From the NCBI GenBank assembly GCA_045807725.1, contig JBJMGV010000115.1:1-64000 (forward strand): a DNA stretch of 64,000 nt. Reading direction: 5' to 3'. A model generated the notes under the pieces. That model worked only from the letters and a program-made list of their open reading frames with translations. It did not search any database and was not told the DNA's origin. Below are positions 40,681-49,412 of the stretch, piece by piece; position 1 is the stretch's first letter; each line of letters starts with the position of its first letter. Position numbers and translations under genes: made by a program. The stretch comes from DATENM01 sp045807725 (GTDB taxonomy: Bacteria; Acidobacteriota; Blastocatellia; UBA7656).

Positions 40681-42765
40681 ATGCTCAACGCCAACAACGA
40701 CCCATCGAATGCAGAAGTGAATCAGGACCGCGCGGCTGCTCCTGCGCCCGCTCTCGCTCCCAACTGCGATTGGAGCGATATGGGTGAGTCCGATCACTTC
40801 GTCCAGTTTTATGAGAATGACGAATTCCTGTTGAACTCGTTGAGCGGATACATCGGCATGGGCCTCAGTGTGAGTGATGCTTGCGTTGTCGTGACCACAT
40901 CAGCGCACCGAGAAGGGCTTGATCAGCGGCTACAGAGCTATGGCTTGGATGTCTTTGCGGCGCGTGCCTTCACTCAATACCTGGCTCTGGACGCGGATGA
41001 GACGTTGTCACAATTGATGGTTGAGGGGAAGGTTGATGCGGGCCGCTTTGCCGAGTTGATCGGCGGCCTGATTGCCCGCGCCGCGCAGGGCGGTCGCCGC
41101 GTGCGAGTCTTCGGCGAGATGGTGGCGCTACTCTGGGAGCGCGGCGATGTCGGGGCGGCTATTCAGTTAGAGCAGTGCTGGAATGACTTGCGCGCGGCGC
41201 ATTCGTTCATGCTCCTCTGCGCTTACCCGATGAAAGCTTGCGCCGGCGAAGCGCTGGCCGAATCATTCAGTCGTATGTGCACGGCTCACTCGCGCGTCAT
41301 CCCCGCCGAGAGCTATGCCGGCCTGACCAGCGCCGACGAACGGCTGCGCACGATCATTCGCTTGCAGCAGAAAGGCGAATCGCTCGAAGCGCAGATCGCC
41401 GAGCGCAAGGTTGCCGAAGCCGCGCTGTGCAAAATAAAAGAGGAGTTGGAGACACAGGTGGCCGACCTGCGCCGCCTGCACGAGATGAGCGTTGGGCTGA
41501 CCGGCACGCTCGATGTCAAGCTGCTGCTCGACGAGGTGCTGCGGTCGGCAATGGCGGTGCACGGCACAGGGATGGGGCTGCTGTCTCTTTGCGAGTCAGA
41601 GCGCGACGGCATCAACGTTATGGTTCACAGCGGCTTTGACGAACGATTCCTCAAGCTGATCGAGTGGGTTCCGGCGGGCGGCGGCGCGTGCGGAACGTGT
41701 TATGCCGAACGTCGCCGCGTCATCATCGAAGACGTTGAGCTTGATCCGGTCTTCGACGATTACCGCGAGGCGGCGCGCATCGCCGGCTTTCGCGCCTGTC
41801 ACAGCACGCCTCTGCTAACACGCAATGGCAACATCATCGGCGTGCTCTCGGTTCACTTCGACAAACCGCATCGCCCCTCTGAGCGCGAGACCCGGCTGAT
41901 GGACCTCTACGCGCGGATGGCGGCGGACATTATCGAAAACGCGCGACTGCATAATCGTATGCAGCAGGAATTGGAAGAGCGCAAACTGTTGCTCGCCCGC
42001 GAACAGCAGGCGCGCGCCGAGGCCGAAGCAGCCAACCGAATGAAGGATCAATTTCTCTCGACCGTCTCGCACGAACTGCGTACGCCGCTGAACGCCATCG
42101 TCGGCTGGGTTCACATTCTGCGGCGGGGCAAGCCCGACGAAGCGATGGCTGCGCGCGGGCTGGAGACTATTGAGCGCAACGCGCGGGCACAGGCGCAACT
42201 GGTTGCCGACATCCTCGACATGTCTCGCGTGATAACCGGCAAGTTGCGTTTGAACATTGACCCGGTCGATCTGGCGGCGGTCATTAATCAGGCGATTGAT
42301 TCGGTGCAGCTAGCCGCAGATTCCAGGAACATACGGTTGAGCGTGACGCTAGACCCAACGGCTCGCCACCTCTCAGGCGACGCAAGCCGGCTGCAACAGG
42401 CGGTCTGGAACCTGCTCTCGAATGCGATCAAGTTCACGCCCAGCGGCGGGCGCGTCGAAGTGAGACTGGAGCGTGCCGGCGCGGAGGCCGAGATCAAAGT
42501 CAGCGACACCGGCGAAGGCATCAGCCGCGATGTTCTTCCATTCATCTTTGACCGTTTCCGTCAGGCCGATGGGACGAGCACGCGCCGGCACGGTGGGCTT
42601 GGGCTTGGGCTGGCCATCGTGCGTCACTTAATGGAAATGCACGGCGGCACGGTCGAAGCTGAGAGCGCCGGCGAAGGCTGTGGGGCGACGTTCACGTTAA
42701 GGCTACCGCTCACTGCTGCCCGTGCGTGCGCGAAGGCCGGTGATGGAGGGGAACACTCGTTCTAG
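40681..42765 (+). CDS. Sensor histidine kinase, MEDS-GAF-HisKA-HATPase
   Basis: The 694-residue soluble kinase opens with a MEDS (DcmR-like sensory) domain at about 35-210 (SDHFVQFYENDEFLLNSL, then GGRRVRVFGEMVALLWERG). A GAF domain follows at about 280-420. HisKA has H464 in FLSTVSHELRTPLNAI, and the HATPase domain has LLSNAIKFTPSGG, DTGEGIS and GLGLGLAIVRHLME. MEDS domains are linked to one-carbon or hydrocarbon sensing, but the ligand here is unknown. No response regulator is adjacent, so its partner lies elsewhere. Confidence 0.92.
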   Translation: MLNANNDPSNAEVNQDRAAAPAPALAPNCDWSDMGESDHFVQFYENDEFLLNSLSGYIGMGLSVSDACVVVTTSAHREGLDQRLQSYGLDVFAARAFTQYLALDADETLSQLMVEGKVDAGRFAELIGGLIARAAQGGRRVRVFGEMVALLWERGDVGAAIQLEQCWNDLRAAHSFMLLCAYPMKACAGEALAESFSRMCTAHSRVIPAESYAGLTSADERLRTIIRLQQKGESLEAQIAERKVAEAALCKIKEELETQVADLRRLHEMSVGLTGTLDVKLLLDEVLRSAMAVHGTGMGLLSLCESERDGINVMVHSGFDERFLKLIEWVPAGGGACGTCYAERRRVIIEDVELDPVFDDYREAARIAGFRACHSTPLLTRNGNIIGVLSVHFDKPHRPSERETRLMDLYARMAADIIENARLHNRMQQELEERKLLLAREQQARAEAEAANRMKDQFLSTVSHELRTPLNAIVGWVHILRRGKPDEAMAARGLETIERNARAQAQLVADILDMSRVITGKLRLNIDPVDLAAVINQAIDSVQLAADSRNIRLSVTLDPTARHLSGDASRLQQAVWNLLSNAIKFTPSGGRVEVRLERAGAEAEIKVSDTGEGISRDVLPFIFDRFRQADGTSTRRHGGLGLGLAIVRHLMEMHGGTVEAESAGEGCGATFTLRLPLTAARACAKAGDGGEHSF

Positions 42766-42843
42766 TTGATTGAAAGTCCTGGCAAACCATTTTGACTTTT
42801 GGCAGATTTCTCTGGCGAATTGGCCCGTCTTAGCTTGCCTAAA

Positions 42844-42872
42844 TTGACGCCCCGCACTCTACCTTTTACAAT
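42844..42872 (+). promoter_or_regulatory. Sigma-70 promoter of the DUF1232 gene
   Basis: TTGACG (42844-42849) and TACAAT (42867-42872) are 17 bp apart, 36 bp before the ATG at 42908. Confidence 0.65.
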
Positions 42873-42907
42873 GCAGACGAACGCAACGGAGGCATAAAGG
42901 GAAATTC

Positions 42908-43336
42908 ATGTCAGAGCGAAAAGAAAAGAAGAAGAAGCTGCGCCAGTTGCTGTTGTTCGTTCCCAACCTGATGAGGCTGCTTTACGCCCTGCTCAAAGAC
43001 CCGCGTGTGTCGAAGGCCGACAAGGCCATCCTTGCGGGCGTGATTATGTACGTGATCGTGCCGATTGATGTGATCCCCGACTTCGTGCCCTTCGTTGGAA
43101 TGGTGGACGACTCGTACTTGATTGCGATCTCGCTCTTACGACTGTTGAACCGCGCCAATCGTCAAGTGGTGCTCGATCACTGGAAAGGTGACGTTGACAT
43201 TAAGCAGCTAGTTGAAAACATCTCGAACATCGCGTCCTACTTTTTGCCGGAGCGCATGCGCAACGCCCTGCACGGGCGCATCGAAGTGAAAGGCCGCCTC
43301 CACGTCGTCGATTCGTCCGCTCCCGAAGAGGTCTAA
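42908..43336 (+). CDS. DUF1232 (YkvA-like) membrane protein
   Basis: The 142-residue protein has the DUF1232 core, KADKAILAGVIMYVIVPID followed by VIPDFVPFVGMVDD, with a membrane-associated hydrophobic segment around 35-65. The basic N-terminus (MSERKEKKKKLRQLL) should face the cytoplasm. The function of the family is unknown. It has its own promoter and converges on mpl with an 11-bp gap. Confidence 0.9.
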   Translation: MSERKEKKKKLRQLLLFVPNLMRLLYALLKDPRVSKADKAILAGVIMYVIVPIDVIPDFVPFVGMVDDSYLIAISLLRLLNRANRQVVLDHWKGDVDIKQLVENISNIASYFLPERMRNALHGRIEVKGRLHVVDSSAPEEV

Positions 43337-43347
43337 ACGAATCCCGA

Positions 43348-44757
43348 TCACGCTCCTGCCGCCGTCAACGCCTTGAGCAGCTTATCGTGAACGCCGCCGA
43401 ACGCGCCGTTCGACATCGCCACCACCACATCCCCCTCGCGTAATCTCGGTGTAAGGTAGGCTACAATCTCATCAGCGGTAGCAATGAAGGCCGCCTCGCG
43501 CCCGGCTCGCCGCAAGTTGTCGATCATCTCTTCGGGCGAGACCGCCGACTGCTTACTGTACCGCTCCGGGTGAAAGAGGCCGGCGATGATGATCGAATCG
43601 GCTTCGCGCAAGCCGTCCTCAAAGCCCTGTTGAAACGACTTGATCTGCGCCGTGTAAGAACGCGGCTCGAACAGCGCGACGATGCGCCGGCCCGGATACC
43701 TGGCGCGTACGGCTCGGAGCGTTTCCGTGACTGCCGTCGGGTGGTGCGCGAAGTCATCAATGACGGTGACGCCGCGCGCGACGCCACGCACCTGCATACG
43801 CCGCTTGACGCTCTTAAACTCGGCGAGCGCGTCGGCGACGGCCTTGCGATCAAGGCCGAGCGTTTCGCAGGCCGCGATCACGCCGAGGCAATTGCGCACG
43901 TTGAACAACCCGGCCAGCGGCGTACGATAGCGGCCAAACTCTGCGCCGCCGGCGCTGACTGTGAATGCGGTCATCTCGCCGGTAAAATCAATCTCAGTTG
44001 CGCGCCACTGCGCGTCTTCTTCAATGCCGAAGCGGACGATGGGGCAGAAGGCGCGCGGCGCAAGCTCGCGGACGATGGGCGAATCCCAGCCGGCGATGAG
44101 CGCGCCGCGTTGCGGAATCAGGTTGATCAAACGGCTGAAGGCGAACTTCACGGCGTCAAGGTCGCGGTAGATATCCGCGTGATCAAACTCAACGTTGTTG
44201 AGGATGACCGTGTCGGGCAGGTAGTGCATGAACTTCGGCCCTTTGTCGAAGTAGGCCGTGTCGTATTCATCGCCTTCGATGACGAAATAGCGGCTGTCGG
44301 TGACGCGAAAAGACGAGTTGAAGTTTTCAGCGACGCCGCCAATCAGAAACGACGGGTTCGCGCCGGCCCGCTCCATCGCCCACGCCATCAGCGAAGTCGT
44401 CGTCGTCTTGCCGTGCGTGCCTGCGAAGACAATCGAATGATGGCCGCGAATGAAATTCTCTTTCACCACTGCCGCCATCGACGTGTAGTTCATCTTCTCG
44501 TTCAGCACGTATTCAAGCTCAGGGTTGCCGCGCGAGATGGCGTTGCCCACCACCACAACGTCGGGCCTCTGACGCAGGTTATCTGGCCGGTAGCCTTCGA
44601 CGACGGGGATGCCGAGGCGCTCTAATTCGAGCGACATCGGTGGGTAGACGTTCTCGTCCGAGCCGGTCACTGTGTGGCCTTGCGCGACCAGCATTCCCGC
44701 CAACGAGGCCATCGCCGTGCCGCAGATGCCGATGAGATGATAATGCTTGTTTGCCAA
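43348..44757 (-). CDS. mpl: UDP-N-acetylmuramate:tripeptide ligase (Mpl)
   Basis: Mpl re-attaches the recycled tripeptide L-Ala-D-Glu-meso-DAP to UDP-MurNAc. The 469-residue Mur ligase has an N-terminal UDP-binding domain (HYHLIGICGTAMASLAGML), the ATP loop GTHGKTTT at 113-120, VIEGDEYDTAYFDKGPKF, and the C-terminal domain FAHHPTAVTETL. The GDEYDTAYFDK stretch separates Mpl from MurC. I chose TTG at 44757 because homology begins there and GGAGAAGG precedes it. Its presence implies meso-DAP peptidoglycan recycling. Confidence 0.93.
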   Translation of the reverse strand: MANKHYHLIGICGTAMASLAGMLVAQGHTVTGSDENVYPPMSLELERLGIPVVEGYRPDNLRQRPDVVVVGNAISRGNPELEYVLNEKMNYTSMAAVVKENFIRGHHSIVFAGTHGKTTTTSLMAWAMERAGANPSFLIGGVAENFNSSFRVTDSRYFVIEGDEYDTAYFDKGPKFMHYLPDTVILNNVEFDHADIYRDLDAVKFAFSRLINLIPQRGALIAGWDSPIVRELAPRAFCPIVRFGIEEDAQWRATEIDFTGEMTAFTVSAGGAEFGRYRTPLAGLFNVRNCLGVIAACETLGLDRKAVADALAEFKSVKRRMQVRGVARGVTVIDDFAHHPTAVTETLRAVRARYPGRRIVALFEPRSYTAQIKSFQQGFEDGLREADSIIIAGLFHPERYSKQSAVSPEEMIDNLRRAGREAAFIATADEIVAYLTPRLREGDVVVAMSNGAFGGVHDKLLKALTAAGA

Positions 44758-44905
44758 TAGCCTTCTCCGAGTGTTGATGAATGAGCCAGTATAGCTGTGC
44801 GGCGATGGCTTTGAAAAGTTGCGGCAATGCGCGCCTTGCGCGTCGCCGGTCGGTATGAAAGAATTTTTTGCCCGCGAAGTTTGCGCGCGAACAAACAGGA
44901 GAAGC

Positions 44906-47122
44906 ATGTCGCCAAAGAAATCGCTTTTTGTCCTTCCTGCCTTAATGTCTTTATTGTTAGTGACGCTGGGGGTCGGGTATTTCACGCCCGCAAGAGTTGC
45001 CTTCGCGCGGCGGCAGAGCGCGCCGAGTGTCAGCGACCTGCCGGTCATCAACGCCATTCAGGGCGACCCGCGCGATGAAACATCGGTCGCCGTCAGCCGC
45101 GCCAACCCGCAATTCATCGTCGGCGCGTCGAAGTGGATCGAAGGCGGTGGTGGCGCTTCCAAGAGGGGCAACACGCGTGTCGCTTATTACTATTCGTCGG
45201 ATGGAGGACAGACCTGGGGCAATGGCGTGCTGCCGCTTGAGACGCCGCAAAAAGAGTGGAGCCGCACGTCTGACCCTGCGGTTGTGTCGGACCTCGATGG
45301 CAATTTCTATCTCTGCGCGCTCTATCTTGATAACGGCAACTTCGATAGCGCCATATACATTTACAAATCAACCGATAATGGCCGCACCTTCAATGACCCG
45401 ACGCCGGTCGTCGTTGACATCGGCAGCGGGACCACGCCGAAACAAGCGGATAAATGCTACATCACGGTGGATACGTCGCCGACCAGCCGCTTCAAAAACA
45501 CGGTCTATGCCGTGTGGGTTAGCACGGATACCAGTGTGGTCAAGACTTCAAAGTTCATTAAGACGAATCATCGCCGGCCCGGCGAGGCCGCTTTCTCAGA
45601 GCCGAAGATCATCAGCCACGATGGCGATATGCGCGGGCCGTCGCTTGCGACCGGGCCGAACGGCGAGTTTTATGCGTTGTGGGAAGGCATCGGCCAGCCG
45701 AAGCGAATCTACTTCAACGAATCACTCGATGGCGGCGTGACTTTCCTGCCGTCCACCATCGCCGCGAACATCGACGCCTACGTTTATGATTATGTCGGCT
45801 CGCTGTCGGACCCGAACCCTTCGCTCATCATTCGCCCCGTCAGCCGTATGAACAGCTTTCCGGTGATTGCCGTTGATCGCAGCAATGGCGCGAATCGCGG
45901 GACGATCTACCTGGCGTGGGCCGAAACGCGAAACGGCATTGATGCGGATGTGTTCGTCGCCAAGTTTCCGCCGCCCAATGCCAGTCACCCGAATGGCGGG
46001 CTGCCGCTGTTTCCGGTGCGAGTGAATGATGACCCGGCGGGCGCGGATCAATTCTTTCCCTGGCTCGATGTTGATCCGAGCAATGGCGATGTCGAGGTTG
46101 CTTTCTATGATCGCCGCAATGATCCCGGCGACAGGAATGTTGACGTGTATCTGGCACGGTCAAGCGACGGCGGCACGAGCTTTGGTGCGAACATTCGCGT
46201 CACTTCGTCGAGCTTCGACGTGACGATTCAGAAAGATGTGCAGGGCGGCAATGCCAGCTTGATCGGGATCGGTGATTACATCGCGCTCCAGGCATTGAAC
46301 GGCAAGGCTTATCTGATGTGGGCCGACACGCGGCGCGGCGCGCAGGAAATCTTCTATGGCAAAGTAGTCTTTGATGGGACAAGCGGCGGCGGTGGCGGAG
46401 GTGGCGGTGGCGGAGGTGGCGGAGATATGAGCAATGATAATTGCTCAACGCCACAGGTCATCACCGGGCTGCCGCTTCAGATTAATCAGGACACCGGGCC
46501 AGCCACCAGCGCGGCTGATGACCCGGTGAGTTGCGCCGGCGGACAGGGCGCGCACTCGGTCTGGTATTCGATTACGCCGACGGCGGACACCACGATTGGC
46601 ATAGACACAGGCGCGAGCGACTACGACACGGTGGTCAGCGTCTTGACCGGAACGTGTGGCGCGTTGACGACGGTCGCGTGTAACGATGACTTCGCTGCGG
46701 CATCGGCTAATCCAAACCGCGCCGTGCTCGCTTTTCAAGCGCGGGCCGGCACGACTTATTTGATCGAAGTGAGCGGGAAGGGAAGCGGCGGCACGTTGCG
46801 CTTGCGCGTCGGCTACCCGACTATCACGCGCGTTGAGTTCCCGCCTGCGCCGAAGGGCAGCGAGTTTCTGAGGATCACCGGGGCCGGCTTCAGCGAAAAC
46901 AACGTCGCGGTTTCAATCAAAAAAGATGGCGATGTAATCACATTGCCCAACGTCACCTTCACGGGCCAGCGGCAAGGAGACGGCACTTACAGCGAGATCA
47001 CCGCGACGCGCAAGAAACTCCGCAAAGTCATCAAGCCGGGCGACACGGTCATCGTCACCATCGAAAGCCCTGCGGCGAGCGGGCGCGTGTCGAATCAGGT
47101 TGTCTTCACGAGGCCGGAATGA
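44906..47122 (+). CDS. Secreted sialidase-like beta-propeller protein with PPC and IPT-like domains
   Basis: The 738-residue protein starts at ATG 44906 (AGGAGA upstream) with a signal peptide (SLFVLPALMSLLLVTLGVGYF). Residues about 45-490 form repeated Asp-box-like units (SSDGGQTWG, STDNGRTFND, SLDGGVTFLP, SSDGGTSFGA), typical of sialidase or BNR beta-propellers. A run of 13 glycines follows, then a PPC-like domain at about 510-630 (VWYSITPTADTTIGID) and an IPT-like end (LRITGAGFSENNVAVSI). Catalytic arginines of true sialidases are not evident, so a binding role is as likely. It overlaps the next gene by four bases. Confidence 0.85.
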   Translation: MSPKKSLFVLPALMSLLLVTLGVGYFTPARVAFARRQSAPSVSDLPVINAIQGDPRDETSVAVSRANPQFIVGASKWIEGGGGASKRGNTRVAYYYSSDGGQTWGNGVLPLETPQKEWSRTSDPAVVSDLDGNFYLCALYLDNGNFDSAIYIYKSTDNGRTFNDPTPVVVDIGSGTTPKQADKCYITVDTSPTSRFKNTVYAVWVSTDTSVVKTSKFIKTNHRRPGEAAFSEPKIISHDGDMRGPSLATGPNGEFYALWEGIGQPKRIYFNESLDGGVTFLPSTIAANIDAYVYDYVGSLSDPNPSLIIRPVSRMNSFPVIAVDRSNGANRGTIYLAWAETRNGIDADVFVAKFPPPNASHPNGGLPLFPVRVNDDPAGADQFFPWLDVDPSNGDVEVAFYDRRNDPGDRNVDVYLARSSDGGTSFGANIRVTSSSFDVTIQKDVQGGNASLIGIGDYIALQALNGKAYLMWADTRRGAQEIFYGKVVFDGTSGGGGGGGGGGGGGDMSNDNCSTPQVITGLPLQINQDTGPATSAADDPVSCAGGQGAHSVWYSITPTADTTIGIDTGASDYDTVVSVLTGTCGALTTVACNDDFAAASANPNRAVLAFQARAGTTYLIEVSGKGSGGTLRLRVGYPTITRVEFPPAPKGSEFLRITGAGFSENNVAVSIKKDGDVITLPNVTFTGQRQGDGTYSEITATRKKLRKVIKPGDTVIVTIESPAASGRVSNQVVFTRPE

Positions 47123-48114
47123 GGGCGTTGCGTTTCAACGGCTCGTTGCGTTTCGTCACCGACGCGCCGGTGGTGCGACGCGAAGGCGAAGCCTTGGTGC
47201 AGGTGCTGCGCGCAGGCATTTGCAACACCGACCTTGAAATCGTGAAGGGCTACGCGGGCTTTCGCGGCACGCTCGGCCACGAATTCGTCGGTCGCGTCGT
47301 CGAGTCGCCCAATCAGGCTCTCACTGGTCGCCGCGTCGTCGGAGAGATCAATGCCGGCTGCGGCGCGTGCGAGTTGTGCCGCGCGGGTGATCCGCGTCAT
47401 TGCGCGCAGCGCACGGTGCTCGGTATACATAGCCGCGACGGCGCGTTTGCCGATTTCCTTTCCTTGCCGCCGCGCAATCTCATTGAAGTTCCCGATTCAA
47501 TCAGCGACGAAGAGGCCGTCTTCGTCGAACCGCTCGCTGCCGCCGCCGGCATCCTTGAGCAACTTCGCGTTGATGAAGCGACGCGCGTTGCCGTGATCGG
47601 CGATGGTAAGCTCGCGCAACTCATCTGCCGTGTGCTGGCGCAGACCGGGTGCGCGCTGACAGTCTTCGGCAAGCATCAAGAGAAGCTGGCGCTGCTCGAC
47701 GACATCGGCGCGTGCTGTCTGCGGCTCAGCCTTGGCGATGGTGATTCTCTGAAGATGCAAGGTTGGCTGAATGAGCAGGAGTTGAATCAGAGTTTTGATG
47801 TGGTCGTTGAAGCGAGCGGCTCGGCGACCGGATTGCCGATGGCGATTACGCTCACCCGCCCGCGCGGCGCGATTGTGTTGAAGTCTACGTATCACGGCGA
47901 AACATCAGCCGACTTATCGGCGGTGGTCGTTAATGAATTGCAAATCATCGGCTCGCGCTGCGGACGGTTCGCGCCGGCTCTTGACCTGCTGTCTCGTCGC
48001 GCGGTTGATATCCGTTCGCTGATTTCGCAGGAGTACGCTATTGAAGAGGGGCTTGAAGCGTTCCAACAGGCCGCCGCGCCTTCGACGATGAAGGTGCTGC
48101 TTCGATTCGCCTGA
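47119..48114 (+). CDS. Zinc-dependent alcohol dehydrogenase (MDR family)
   Basis: The 331-residue enzyme has the catalytic zinc ligands C35 (AGICNTDLE), H54 and E55 (LGHEFVGRV). The structural zinc cysteines C81, C84, C87 and C95 are in GCGACELCRAGDPRHC. The NAD domain follows with VAVIGDGKLAQLICRVLA. The substrate is unknown; relatives include threonine and sorbitol dehydrogenase-like enzymes. Its ATG overlaps the propeller gene stop (ATGA). Confidence 0.92.
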   Translation: MRALRFNGSLRFVTDAPVVRREGEALVQVLRAGICNTDLEIVKGYAGFRGTLGHEFVGRVVESPNQALTGRRVVGEINAGCGACELCRAGDPRHCAQRTVLGIHSRDGAFADFLSLPPRNLIEVPDSISDEEAVFVEPLAAAAGILEQLRVDEATRVAVIGDGKLAQLICRVLAQTGCALTVFGKHQEKLALLDDIGACCLRLSLGDGDSLKMQGWLNEQELNQSFDVVVEASGSATGLPMAITLTRPRGAIVLKSTYHGETSADLSAVVVNELQIIGSRCGRFAPALDLLSRRAVDIRSLISQEYAIEEGLEAFQQAAAPSTMKVLLRFA

Positions 48115-48243
48115 GCCATTCCTCCCTATTCATTCCTGTAAAAAGAATCACATCGCGCTGGCTTTTATCGTAGAGAGGCCTCGCCTGCTGCCTTGTAATC
48201 GGCTCTTAGAGCCATTTTCAGGGTGGAGAAGAGTAGAAAGTCG

Positions 48244-48273
48244 TTGACACGGTTTAACGCAAAATGCTATAAA
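48244..48273 (+). promoter_or_regulatory. Strong sigma-70 promoter of the HU gene
   Basis: TTGACA (48244-48249), an 18-bp spacer and TATAAA (48268-48273), with an extended -10 TG at 48265-48266. The leader to the ATG is about 60 nt. Confidence 0.8.
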
Positions 48274-48339
48274 CGCGCGGTAGCAGGTACTATATATGGG
48301 GTCGTTCAGGCTGCTGACCTACGATATTTAGGAGGACCG

Positions 48340-48624
48340 ATGAACCAAGGCGATTTAATCGAGAAGGTGGCGAGCGCCGCATCCATCAGCAAGGCCGAGG
48401 CCGAGCGCGCCATCAACGCGATGAAAGAGGCCATCACCGACAGCCTACGGCGTAACACGAAGGTGACGCTCGTCGGGTTCGGCACTTTCCAGGTTTCGCA
48501 ACGTCGCTCGCGGCGCGGCCACAATCCTTATACGAATGAAGCGATCAAGATTCCGGCCACCCGCACTGTGCGCTTCAGCGTTGGCAAGCAACTGAAAGAG
48601 GCTGTCAACAAGCGCAAGAAATAG
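48340..48624 (+). CDS. HU family DNA-binding protein
   Basis: HU is a small dimeric nucleoid protein that bends DNA. The 94-residue product has the HU fold: SISKAEAERAINAMKEAI, then VTLVGFGTFQVSQRRSRRG and the arm-region RGHNPYTNEAIKIPA. The start ATG at 48340 is set by GGAGG at 48331. A strong promoter lies upstream, in keeping with high expression. It could also be an IHF-like relative. Confidence 0.95.
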   Translation: MNQGDLIEKVASAASISKAEAERAINAMKEAITDSLRRNTKVTLVGFGTFQVSQRRSRRGHNPYTNEAIKIPATRTVRFSVGKQLKEAVNKRKK

Positions 48625-48893
48625 CCCCGCCCCCTTACCTGCGCCTGCAACCGAGCATCGCCGAACCTCTGCTCATCTGGTTTAGCCTGCCGACAACGCG
48701 CCGTGCGCGCCGGTCATCCCATTGGTGCACCAAAAAGTGTGGACTGAGACGGAAAGGGGTGCAAGAAGATGCGCGCAAATTCTCACCGGAAAGCTAACTC
48801 TGCAAATAGCATAAGTTATTGCGCGCATTGTTGTGGAACAACGCTTGCCCTTGATAAGGGCGGACGACCGGATTGCCTCCCTTTGGAGGAGGA

Positions 48894-49082
48894 ATGAAAA
48901 AGGGTTTATGCAGGCTGACGTTGAGTGGTATGCTTATGTCGGCTTTGGTCGGCGGGCAGGTCTTTCTTGAAGAAAAAGACCGGAAAGAGAAGATGCAAAT
49001 CATCGCCGTCGAAAAGAAAGAGCGCGACAAATCGGGCAGCGGCGAAGCCAAGCAGAGGCGTTCAGGAGATCACAAACCGTAG
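48894..49082 (+). CDS. Small Lys-rich protein, possibly exported
   Basis: The 62-residue frame begins at ATG 48894 with GGAGGAGGA directly upstream, a very strong ribosome binding site. The first half is mildly hydrophobic (GLCRLTLSGMLMSALVGG) and could be a signal or anchor. The rest is charged (EEKDRKEKM, KKERDKSGSG). No family is recognised. It is followed 22 bp later by a second small gene of similar make-up. The 269-bp gap before it has only a short hairpin near 48847 (GCCCTTGATAAGGGC). Confidence 0.6.
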   Translation: MKKGLCRLTLSGMLMSALVGGQVFLEEKDRKEKMQIIAVEKKERDKSGSGEAKQRRSGDHKP

Positions 49083-49104
49083 GGTGTTCGGGAAGGGCGC
49101 AGTC

Positions 49105-49323
49105 ATGAAGAAAGTAGTCTTAGCCATCATCCTCTCGCTGTCCGGCGCACTGACGCTCGGCGTATGGCCGGTTGCCACTCCTGCCGTGTATGCGCAGAAG
49201 AGGGACGACCGGAAGAAAGACCCGCCCGGCCCGCCCGTGCAGAAGGACAAGGGGGGCGACAAGCGCCCCAAAGAGCCGCCTCCCAAGCGCAGGCCGCCTG
49301 ATGGGGCCGCCGCACTTTTCTAA
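49105..49323 (+). CDS. Small secreted Pro/Lys-rich protein
   Basis: The 72-residue protein has a clear signal peptide (MKKVVLAIILSLSGALTLG, cleavage near VYAQ). A basic, proline-rich tail follows (KRDDRKKDPPGPPVQKDKG), with no fold expected. Its role is unknown. GGAAGGG lies upstream of the ATG at 49105. A perfect hairpin terminator starts directly at the stop codon. Confidence 0.7.
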   Translation: MKKVVLAIILSLSGALTLGVWPVATPAVYAQKRDDRKKDPPGPPVQKDKGGDKRPKEPPPKRRPPDGAAALF

Positions 49324-49367
49324 GCGAAAGAGCGCGATTCGTTGAGAAACGAATCGCGCTCTTTCGC
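49324..49367. terminator. Perfect 20-bp hairpin, probably a bidirectional terminator
   Basis: Arms 49324-49343 and 49348-49367 are fully complementary with a GAGA loop. It begins directly after the stop codon of the small secreted protein and lies 46 bp past the end of the convergent LVIVD gene. Only weak T-tracts flank it. Confidence 0.7.
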
Positions 49368-49412
49368 TATTACATCAGCAATTCTCAGTAATGCGCCTGT
49401 TCTATCTGCGGC

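Noticed and set aside
43570..44625. Plus-strand open frame of 351 codons opposite mpl
   Set aside because: Antisense shadow; mpl motifs are continuous on the other strand.
44819..45057. Overlapping longer starts for mpl and the propeller protein
   Set aside because: Ribosome binding sites and conserved N-termini place the starts at 44757 (minus) and 44906 (plus), which removes the overlap.
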